Source: an uncultured Paracoccaceae bacterium (GTDB lineage: Bacteria > Pseudomonadota > Alphaproteobacteria > Rhodobacterales > Rhodobacteraceae). Taken from it: a stretch of DNA of 7,089 bases. How positions within the stretch are numbered: position 1 is the first letter of the stretch; each line of letters begins with the position of its first letter. The notes beneath the pieces are model-generated. The model searched no databases and was not told the origin of the DNA. It saw only the letters and a program-made list of their open reading frames with translations. The stretch lies in the NCBI GenBank assembly GCA_937927885.1, contig CALEZJ010000107.1:1-7089 (forward strand), read 5' to 3'. A program made the position numbers and the translations under genes. This document shows, one piece after another, positions 1-4,811 of this stretch.

Positions 1-193
1 TCAGGCGCATCAGGTCACTGTCGGGCTTCCAGGTGGACATCTGCGCATCGACCGTATCGACCGCCACCTGAAGGGCGGCCTGCACCGGGGCGGGGTTGAA
101 CCCCGGCGGCGCATAGAACAGCGCGCTCCACCGTGTGCCCATGGTCGGGCCGTTCAGGGCGATGCGCGTCAGGTCAGTAGACATCTTCGACAT
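1..193 (-). CDS. apbE: FAD:protein FMN transferase (ApbE), N-terminal part, cut by window edge
   Basis: ApbE enzymes move FMN from FAD onto a Thr or Ser of a target protein outside the cytoplasm, forming a covalent flavoprotein. The visible 64 residues carry the family's opening signature: a G-P-T-M-G-T-R-W stretch followed by an amphipathic helix and VDAQMSTWKPDSDLMRL, which matches the usual 'VD..MSTW...S.L.RLN' block. The rest lies beyond position 1. Two in-frame ATGs are possible, at 193 and 184. The first has a G-rich stretch just upstream (GGGGGGCGCT); the second has no clear ribosome binding site. Either start overlaps the end of the flavoreductase gene (stop at 174-176), which implies translational coupling and one transcript. 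No signal peptide is seen in the visible part; many ApbE proteins are exported lipoproteins, so this one may be cytoplasmic or exported by an atypical signal. Its likely target is the DUF2271 protein encoded in the same operon. The family call is firm; the target is inferred. Confidence 0.85.
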   Translation of the reverse strand, partial: MSKMSTDLTRIALNGPTMGTRWSALFYAPPGFNPAPVQAALQVAVDTVDAQMSTWKPDSDLMRL

Positions 194-2375
194 AGCGCCC
201 CCCGGCCTTGAGCATCGCGGGCGTCAGGCCCATGGGCGCGAGGATATCGTCGAGCGCCTGCGCGACGCCTTGCGCCATGTCACGCCCGCCGCAGACCATG
301 ATCCTTGCCCCTTTGCGGATCGCCTCGGCCACCTGCGCGGCCTCGGCCCGCAGGGCATCCTGCACATAATGCGGCCGCGCCCCGCGCGAGACGGCGGTGG
401 AAAGCTGTGTCAGGCGCCCCTCGGCCTGCCACGTTGTCAGGTCCTCACCATACAGGAAGTCGCTGTCCGCGTGACGCATCCCGAAGACCAAATGCACGGG
501 GCGGCGACGGGTATTGGCGCGGATAATCCCGGCCAAGGGTCCGATGCCGGTGCCCGCCCCGATCAGGATCAGGGGTGCCCGACCCCGCCCGGCATGAAAG
601 CCCGGGTTCCGCCGCAGGAAGGCCTGCACGGCGTCCCCCGGTTCCAGTGCAAGCAACTGGCCGGAACACAGGCCGCCCGGGTGCTTCTTCACCACGATCT
701 CGACAAAGCCATCGCGGCGGCCCGATGCCAGCGAATAGAAGCGCGGGACGGTGGAGCCTTCCGGCAGGATGCCCAGAAGATCGCCCGCCTGAAACCGTGC
801 GAACCCCCGGCCGGTCAGCCGCGCCCAGAGGGTCGCCCGCGGCAAGGCAAAGCGCAGGATCGCGGTCGGGGCCTGCACCGCCTCGCCATAGTCGCGGCGC
901 GAGACGAGGGTCAGACTGGCGGCGACGGGGCGGGCGGGCTGGTGATCCAGTTCGAGCGTTACACCAATGGCCTGCCCCAGCGCCCGGCCCCAGCGGGCGA
1001 AATCCTGCGGTGACTGGCGATCCACCGTGTCCATGGGCAACAGGACGGCCCATCCCTTGGCGCGGGCGGCGGCCTCCACCTTTGCCGCAAAGGCGCAGAA
1101 GGCAGGGAAACTGCGGTCGCCAAAGCCCAGCACGGCCAGGGGCGCGGTCGGGGCCATCCGCGCCAGCCGGTCGAGGAAGCCTTTCGCGGACGCGGGCGCG
1201 TCGCCTTCGCCGTAGGTGGCGGCGAGGATCAGGAACCGTTCGGCTTTGGGGTAACGGGTCGGGTCGAAGGCCAACATGGGTGCCACATGTACCGCCTGCC
1301 CTGCCCCTCGCAGCGCCCGCGCCAGCGTCGCGGCAAAGCCCCAGGTGCTGCCGCCTTCGGAGCCGACAAGGATCACCGTCTGCGCCCGGCTTGCCGGGGC
1401 GTTGTCGCGCAGGCGTGGCCGGCCCCGCCGCCCGGCGGCCCAGATCAGCGCGCCGGTCACGCCCATGACCGGGACGATGAGTGCGATCAGGCCGAGGACC
1501 AGCCCAAGCACCGCCGCACCCTGACCGGTGTGCAGCATATAGATGGTTTCCGAGACCTGCTGCCATGGCGTCAGGTCGGCCCACGACAATAGCCCGCCGG
1601 TCCCCTGATCGATCAGGCCGGTGCCCGCATCGGTGGACAGGGTGAACATGTCCTGCGCATCGCCGGCATAGGGAAAGCTGAGCTTGCGCAAGGTGTTGAC
1701 GGGCACATCCTGCAGCGCGGCCATCTGCTCCAGCGGGAAGGCCATCTGCCCGCTGACCGCGGCAGGATCGGCCGGGCGCAGCGCGCCATCGGGCAAGAGG
1801 TCAAAGGTCGAGGCCGTCATCCACAGCGCCGTCGCCGCCGACAGGGCAAGGCCCAGGACGGCGACGCGCGCCAGTTCCACATGCAGCCGCCCCGCCAGCG
1901 GCCCGCGCAGCCGCGCGAACCAGCGCCGCCAGCCGCCCGTGCGCCGCGCCACAAGGACAGCGCCCGACAGCGCCAGCACCAGCATGGCAGCGGCGCCAGC
2001 GGCCATGACCAGCCGCCCGGCATCGTCCAGAAACAGTGACCGGTGCAGGTTCGTCAGCCAGCGTTCCATCTGGTTGGGGTCTGCCGACCCGACATTCGCG
2101 CCCGTTGCCGGGTCGATCACCGCGGACCCCGGCGTGCCGCCGTCGAACCACCAGGCGGTGATCGTGCCCGAGGGGGACCGGCGGATTTCCTCCAGCCCCG
2201 GATGCGCGGCGGCCACGCGGGCGGCCAGATCGGCCACGCTCTGCCCCGCCACGGGCTGCTGCGCGGTCAGCCGTTCGGCCAGCGGAAAGACCGACAGCGC
2301 CGCACCGCTGAGCGCAAGGACGGTCACGAGGATCAGGGCCACCAGCCCCGGCCAGCGGTGAAGCGCGCGGATCAT
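174..2375 (-). CDS. PepSY_TM transmembrane flavoreductase (heme membrane domain + flavodoxin + FAD/NADPH reductase)
   Basis: This 733-residue inner-membrane protein probably carries electrons from cytoplasmic NADPH to a periplasmic acceptor. In order: TM1 about 12-32, a periplasmic PepSY-like loop about 33-122, TM2 about 123-143, TM3 about 168-188, a second periplasmic loop about 189-283, TM4 about 285-314, a flavodoxin-like FMN domain about 332-475, and a CysJ/P450-reductase-like FAD and NADPH module about 485-733. His6 and His165 lie at the cytoplasmic ends of TM1 and TM3; His111 and His282 lie at the periplasmic ends of TM2 and TM4, a pattern that suits two bis-His b hemes. Visible motifs are the flavodoxin phosphate loop SEGGSTWG (339-346), ATYGEGD (386-392), the FAD motif RFYSLAS (545-551), the nucleotide loop GAGTGIGP (606-613), MVCGGRDM (693-700) and a C-terminal aromatic (Tyr733). 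The ATG at 2375 is chosen because TAAGGA lies 8 nt upstream and MIRALHRWPGL is a typical PepSY_TM start; the open frame beyond it overlaps the DUF2271 gene. It starts 11 nt after that gene's stop. The substrate is unknown; ferric or other metal reduction is possible. Confidence 0.9.
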   Translation of the reverse strand: MIRALHRWPGLVALILVTVLALSGAALSVFPLAERLTAQQPVAGQSVADLAARVAAAHPGLEEIRRSPSGTITAWWFDGGTPGSAVIDPATGANVGSADPNQMERWLTNLHRSLFLDDAGRLVMAAGAAAMLVLALSGAVLVARRTGGWRRWFARLRGPLAGRLHVELARVAVLGLALSAATALWMTASTFDLLPDGALRPADPAAVSGQMAFPLEQMAALQDVPVNTLRKLSFPYAGDAQDMFTLSTDAGTGLIDQGTGGLLSWADLTPWQQVSETIYMLHTGQGAAVLGLVLGLIALIVPVMGVTGALIWAAGRRGRPRLRDNAPASRAQTVILVGSEGGSTWGFAATLARALRGAGQAVHVAPMLAFDPTRYPKAERFLILAATYGEGDAPASAKGFLDRLARMAPTAPLAVLGFGDRSFPAFCAFAAKVEAAARAKGWAVLLPMDTVDRQSPQDFARWGRALGQAIGVTLELDHQPARPVAASLTLVSRRDYGEAVQAPTAILRFALPRATLWARLTGRGFARFQAGDLLGILPEGSTVPRFYSLASGRRDGFVEIVVKKHPGGLCSGQLLALEPGDAVQAFLRRNPGFHAGRGRAPLILIGAGTGIGPLAGIIRANTRRRPVHLVFGMRHADSDFLYGEDLTTWQAEGRLTQLSTAVSRGARPHYVQDALRAEAAQVAEAIRKGARIMVCGGRDMAQGVAQALDDILAPMGLTPAMLKAGGRYVEDVY

Positions 2376-2386
2376 CGGTCCGTTCC

Positions 2387-2854
2387 TTACTGATAGACAA
2401 AGCTGGAAATGTAGCGGCGACCCTGCACGGGCGTGCCCGCGCCTGCGGCAGTCAGGGGCACCGCGATCTCGTTCGGGCTGTCGCGCATGTCCTCGACCGC
2501 GGCGTCGATGTGCAGCGTATAGCCCGCATCGAACAGCGAATCGGCCAGATCCAGAGTGATCTGCAGCGTCCGCCCGGCGCCGACGCTGGCCCCGGTGATG
2601 CCGTTGATCTGCGCGGGGTCGCCGCCGGTCGCCGCATACCAGGCGCTCAGATGTTCGTAATAGCGCGACTTGTCGCCCGCCATCCACAGGCTGCCGACAT
2701 AGGCGCCCGAGGCATCGGTGACGTAGAGCGCCAGATAGGCCCAATCGCCGCCATAGTTGTTCAAGGTGGTCGTCAGCGTCACGGGCCGTGCCATCGCCAG
2801 CCCCGGCAGGGTCAGCGCGGTGGTCAGGGCTAGGGTCGCGAGAAGGGATTTCAT
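2387..2854 (-). CDS. Periplasmic DUF2271 protein, candidate covalent flavoprotein
   Basis: A 155-residue exported protein. Residues 1-22 form a signal peptide ending AMA, with cleavage before Arg23. The mature part matches the DUF2271 pattern: an N-terminal beta segment (LNNYGGDWAYLALYVTDA), VGSLWMAGDKSRYYEHL, the motif NGITGAS at 84-90, a Leu/Asp-rich strand (LQITLDLADS), and YTLHIDAAVEDMRDSPNEI. The TGAS core resembles ApbE modification sites, D-x-x-[ST]-G-A-[ST], in which the last Thr or Ser receives FMN; here the acceptor would be Ser90, and the usual Asp is Asn84. Genes of this family are commonly found beside PepSY reductases and apbE, as here. The ATG at 2854 is preferred over an in-frame GTG at 2887 because AAAGGA lies 7 nt upstream and it starts the signal peptide directly. 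The flavoreductase begins 11 nt downstream, so the two are probably co-translated and may exchange electrons. Family call firm; flavinylation inferred. Confidence 0.85.
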   Translation of the reverse strand: MKSLLATLALTTALTLPGLAMARPVTLTTTLNNYGGDWAYLALYVTDASGAYVGSLWMAGDKSRYYEHLSAWYAATGGDPAQINGITGASVGAGRTLQITLDLADSLFDAGYTLHIDAAVEDMRDSPNEIAVPLTAAGAGTPVQGRRYISSFVYQ

Positions 2855-2878
2855 CGGGTGTCCTTTCGATGATGATGG

Positions 2879-2902
2879 GCGCCCCACATGGGCAGGGGGC
2901 GC
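2879..2902 (-). other. Intercistronic hairpin between the Asp-rich gene and the DUF2271 gene
   Basis: A perfect 7-bp GC stem (2879-2885 with 2896-2902, GCGCCCC/GGGGCGC) encloses a 10-nt loop in the 59-nt gap. In the minus-strand transcript no U-run follows, so it is not a typical intrinsic terminator. It could stabilise the upstream part of the mRNA or cause partial attenuation, giving more of the first product than of the later ones. It ends about 24 nt before the DUF2271 start. Confidence 0.35.
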
Positions 2903-2913
2903 GAGAGCCGGGA

Positions 2914-3306
2914 TCAGTTGGTCACAGCGACGGGCGGCGCACCGGTGCCAAAAAGCCCGTTTGCGGGAGGTGCGACGGTGCCTGCGGGCGCAGGGTTGCC
3001 GAGAGCGCCGGTGCAGCCGTCATCATCGTCATCATCGTCGTCATCATCGTCATCTTCGTCGCAGTCCTCGTCGTCATCGTCGTCGTGCCTGTGCCGGTCT
3101 CTGCCGCGCTCATGGTCCTGGTCGTCGTCGCCACTGACACGGATCAGGGGCGCGGATTGGCCGCCTTTGCCCGACACGGCGCTATAGAGGCCGCTGGCGC
3201 AGGGCGCCTGGGCGCCGCTGGACACGGGCATGCTGGCCAGGGCCGGAAGGCCGAGCGCGCCGATGACGGCGGTGGTGGCGAGAAGGACGGCACGGAATGG
3301 TTTCAT
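2914..3306 (-). CDS. Secreted aspartate-rich small protein, function unknown
   Basis: A 130-residue protein that I do not recognise as a named family. Residues 1-25 are a signal peptide (Lys/Arg start, hydrophobic core, ending ALAS). A Ser/Gly-rich linker follows, then a charged region with DDDQDHERGRDRHRH at 60-74 and an acidic block at 75-96 that holds 19 Asp, 2 Glu and one Cys, including 12 Asp in a row (85-96). The C-terminal 30 residues are rich in Pro, Ala and Gly. There are three Cys (36, 82, 98). The mixed His/Asp composition suggests cation binding (Ca, Fe, Cu or Zn), but no defined site such as an EF-hand is present. The ATG at 3306 has AGGGA about 9 nt upstream. It is the first gene of the operon, directly downstream of the 3351-3399 operator, and 59 nt before the DUF2271 gene. 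Signal peptide and composition support a real gene; the role is open. Confidence 0.72.
   Translation of the reverse strand: MKPFRAVLLATTAVIGALGLPALASMPVSSGAQAPCASGLYSAVSGKGGQSAPLIRVSGDDDQDHERGRDRHRHDDDDDEDCDEDDDDDDDDDDDDGCTGALGNPAPAGTVAPPANGLFGTGAPPVAVTN
3019..3084 (-). repeat. In-frame GAY trinucleotide tract coding for poly-Asp
   Basis: The coding strand holds 22 almost uninterrupted acidic codons, mainly a mixture of GAC and GAT, encoding the acidic block at residues 75-96 of the secreted small protein. Mixing the two codons limits perfect slippage, but gains or losses in units of three would keep the frame, so tract length may vary among strains. The shifted frames of the tract read as poly-Ser on the other strand, which creates false open frames there. 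Confidence 0.85.
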
Positions 3307-3350
3307 GGCGAGTGTTCCCTTTCTGGATCGAGGAACGTTGCCCCCTGCAT

Positions 3351-3399
3351 CTGACCCCTTGCTGAAGGCTGCAAGGAATTCGCTTCAGCCTGCCGTCAG
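3351..3399. promoter_or_regulatory. Operator A: dyad of direct-repeat boxes upstream of the redox operon
   Basis: The left half is CTGAC-N6-CTGAAG (3351-3367); the right half is CTTCAG-N6-GTCAG (3383-3399), the exact reverse complement in its fixed bases; the centre is 15 bp. Within each half the repeats are 11 bp apart, as expected for a head-to-tail OmpR-family dimer. The same 49-bp layout recurs at 4049-4097. The left half, read on the minus strand (CTTCAG-N6-GTCAG), points to the Asp-rich gene, whose start codon is 44 nt away. The best candidate regulator is the response regulator encoded at 4152-4811. I do not see convincing -10 elements. Confidence 0.75.
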
Positions 3400-3406
3400 G
3401 AATGCC

Positions 3407-3433
3407 GCGCCCCGATCCATCGGACCGGGGCGC
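3407..3433. other. GC-rich hairpin next to operator A
   Basis: The arms 3407-3418 and 3422-3433 pair over 8 bp (GCGCCCCG with CGGGGCGC), one A/C mismatch and 3 more bp, around a 3-nt loop. On the plus strand it is followed only by CTCTT, on the minus strand by no T-run, so termination is uncertain. It could end minus-strand transcription coming from the small PepSY gene before the next promoter. Confidence 0.35.
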
Positions 3434-3657
3434 TCTTGCAGGTCATGTTCAGAAGGGTCATCGCAGTTCGAAGGCTTCGCTTTGGTCGCGCCGAGCCGCC
3501 TTGGCCAAGGCACGAAGGCCCGACAGGCCCTGCGCGCGCAAGGCTGCCCGCGCCTGCGTCCACGGCGCAAGGCCCATGGGACCGTGCCCCCGGCACCACG
3601 CCAGCCAGAGCGACCAGCGCGGTGGCGATTGACCCGGTCCTGTCGATTGCGCGACGG
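3434..3657. other. Gap between the hairpin and the small PepSY gene, no well-supported gene
   Basis: With the operator and hairpin, positions 3307-3657 form a 351-bp stretch without a well-supported gene. The part from 3434 to 3657 shows no RNA-like fold that I can name. It contains a perfect 14-bp palindrome, GCCTTGGCCAAGGC (3498-3511), and a weak minus-strand open frame that starts on the PepSY stop codon, listed separately. No plus-strand frame here has both a ribosome binding site and protein-like composition. Confidence 0.5.
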
Positions 3658-3661
3658 TCAT
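3458..3661 (-). CDS. Doubtful small ORF coupled to the PepSY gene
   Basis: A 67-residue frame whose ATG overlaps the TGA of the PepSY gene (ATGA), an arrangement typical of coupled translation. The N-terminal third is rich in Pro and Trp (PPRWSLWLAWCRGHGP) and is followed by an Ala/Leu/Arg helix (ARAALRAQGLSGLRALAKAARR). There is no signal peptide and no family I recognise. About three quarters of its third codon positions are G or C, which is compatible with coding but lower than I would expect for the neighbouring genes. It may be only chance openness in GC-rich DNA. Confidence 0.25.
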   Translation of the reverse strand: MTVAQSTGPGQSPPRWSLWLAWCRGHGPMGLAPWTQARAALRAQGLSGLRALAKAARRDQSEAFELR

Positions 3662-3996
3662 TCCCCGCCGACGGCCGGGACCCCGCCGATCGCGCCCGGC
3701 AGATAGCGCGACGGATCGGCACCGGGGCGGAAGCGGATATCGAGTTCGATCAGGGCCAGAGTGGCCGGGTCCAGCTTGATCTCGATGCGATTGCCGTCGC
3801 TGTCGCGGCCGCGGACCTCGTAGCAGCCGTCATCGATCTGCAGGCGCTCGGGGGTGATGCCCAGCTGCGTGACATGGGCACTGGCGGCCTCACGCGATTG
3901 CCATGCGGCCATGGGGCTATTGCAATCATCATCGGCCAGAGCCACGCCAGTGGCGCCAAGCGACAGGATCAGGGCAAGCGGGAGAGCACGATTCAT
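3658..3996 (-). CDS. Small periplasmic PepSY-domain protein
   Basis: A 112-residue protein with a signal peptide (1-21, ending ALA before DDD) and one PepSY-type fold. The diagnostic part is at about 45-88: LGITPERLQIDDGCYEV, then RGRDSDGNRIEIKLDPATL and ALIELDI, matching the 'YEV.G.D..G..VEI.VDP.TG.V' pattern of the family. Cys25 and Cys58 may form a disulfide. The C-terminal tail is Gly/Pro-rich. The ATG at 3996 is supported by AGGAG 6 nt upstream. The gene diverges from the response regulator gene across a 155-bp gap holding operator B, whose left half faces it. Small PepSY proteins often sit beside QseB/PmrA-like two-component systems, where a periplasmic sensing or modulating role is suspected; no enzymatic function can be read from the sequence. 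Confidence 0.82.
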   Translation of the reverse strand: MNRALPLALILSLGATGVALADDDCNSPMAAWQSREAASAHVTQLGITPERLQIDDGCYEVRGRDSDGNRIEIKLDPATLALIELDIRFRPGADPSRYLPGAIGGVPAVGGE

Positions 3997-4048
3997 GGGA
4001 ATCTCCTGTGACAAGACAGTTGTGGTGGGATCAGAGTGCCCCCGCTCC

Positions 4049-4097
4049 CTGACGTCTTCCTGAAGGCGCGGTGTTTTCGGCTTCAGTTTCGTGTCAG
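4049..4097. promoter_or_regulatory. Operator B: same dyad in the divergent PepSY/regulator gap
   Basis: The layout is identical to operator A: CTGAC-N6-CTGAAG (4049-4065), a 15-bp centre, and CTTCAG-N6-GTCAG (4081-4097). It sits almost midway between the two divergent starts, 52 nt from the PepSY ATG and 54 nt from the regulator ATG, and each half reads CTTCAG-N6-GTCAG toward its own gene. This suits two regulator dimers controlling two back-to-back promoters, with autoregulation of the two-component genes. The CTTCAG-N5-NGTCAG form resembles the CTTAAG-N5-CTTAAG boxes of PmrA-type regulators. Confidence 0.78.
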
Positions 4098-4151
4098 GTT
4101 GGGACGCGATAGGACCACGAGACGACGCAGGCGGAAAGGTCATGGACTCGG

Positions 4152-4811
4152 ATGCGGGTATTGCTGATCGAAGACGGCATGGTTCTGGGGGCCGCCGTGC
4201 GCGACCAGATCGCCGCCGATGGCCATTCGGTCGACTGGGTCCAGCGACTGGACGCCGTCGGCGATGCAATGGCCGGGACGAGCTTCGATCTGGTGCTGCT
4301 GGACCTGATGCTGCCCGATGGCCGGGGCATCCCGTTCCTGCGCCGCCTGCGGGCCAGGGGCGATGTGACCCCCGTCATCATCCTGACCGCGCTCGACCAG
4401 ATCAGCGACCGGATCGAGGGGCTGAACGCGGGGGCCGACGACTATCTGGTGAAACCCTTCGATCTGGCCGAACTCTCCGCCCGGATCGGGTCGGTTGCAC
4501 GGCGTTATACTGGCAACCCCAACCCCATCGTCACCCATGGGTCGCTGGAAATTGATCTGGCCGCCCGCAGCCTTCATCGCGACGGCCGCCCGGTTACCCT
4601 GACCGCACGGGAATGGGCGCTGTTCGAGGCCTTCCTGTCCCGGCCCGGGCAGCTTCTGTCAAAGGCGCAACTCGAGGACAAGCTTTATGCCTTCGGGGCC
4701 GAGATCGAGAGCAACACGATCGAGGTGCATGTCAGCCGCCTGAGAAAGAAACTCGGGGCGGAGGTGATCGAGACCGAGCGCGGCCTCGGCTACCGTCTGG
4801 GCCGCGCATGA
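4152..4811 (+). CDS. OmpR/PhoB-family response regulator (QseB/PmrA-like)
   Basis: A 219-residue transcription regulator. The receiver domain (1-about 115) has the acidic pair Glu7-Asp8, the phospho-acceptor Asp51 in LVLLDLMLPDG, the switch Thr79 in VIILTAL and Lys101 in YLVKPFD, so it should be phosphorylation-competent. The winged-helix DNA-binding domain (about 122-219) shows LTAREWALFEAFLSRPGQLLS-type features, the recognition helix region SNTIEVHVSRLRKKL and the wing RGLGYRL. The start is fixed by the conserved N-terminus MRVLLIEDG; the best ribosome binding site, GGAAAGG, is 12 nt away, further than ideal, so initiation may be inefficient. The gene overlaps the kinase start by ATGA and is therefore coupled to it. 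It probably binds operators A and B, controlling itself, the PepSY gene and the flavoreductase operon; this is inferred from site spacing, orientation and proximity. Confidence 0.93.
   Translation: MRVLLIEDGMVLGAAVRDQIAADGHSVDWVQRLDAVGDAMAGTSFDLVLLDLMLPDGRGIPFLRRLRARGDVTPVIILTALDQISDRIEGLNAGADDYLVKPFDLAELSARIGSVARRYTGNPNPIVTHGSLEIDLAARSLHRDGRPVTLTAREWALFEAFLSRPGQLLSKAQLEDKLYAFGAEIESNTIEVHVSRLRKKLGAEVIETERGLGYRLGRA

Noticed and set aside
2376..2744. Upstream extension of the flavoreductase frame by 123 codons
   Set aside because: It overlaps the DUF2271 gene in another frame, is Arg-rich and not protein-like, and the ATG at 2375 has a good ribosome binding site and the conserved PepSY_TM start.
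2855..2887. GTG start at 2887 for the DUF2271 gene
   Set aside because: It would add 11 residues in front of a normal signal peptide; the ATG at 2854 has AAAGGA at suitable distance.
2888..3187. Plus-strand poly-Ser frame in the repeat region
   Set aside because: It is the reverse reading of the GAY repeat; the minus-strand frame has a start, ribosome binding site and signal peptide.
3407..3433. Calling the GC hairpin a rho-independent terminator
   Set aside because: There is no clear T-run on either strand (only CTCTT on plus), so it is listed as a hairpin of uncertain role.
3498..3511. Perfect 14-bp palindrome GCCTTGGCCAAGGC as an operator
   Set aside because: It occurs once, is not placed at a promoter, and can arise by chance in GC-rich DNA.
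3436..4011. A 191-codon plus-strand frame opposite the small PepSY gene
   Set aside because: Most of it is the mirror of the PepSY coding region, and it has no ribosome binding site or recognisable domain. A transcript from operator A could still cross it.
4081..4115. A sigma-70 promoter for the regulator gene (GTCAGG as -35 with GATAGG or TAGGAC as -10)
   Set aside because: The spacing is too short and the -10 match is poor; alphaproteobacterial promoters cannot be fixed from this sequence alone.
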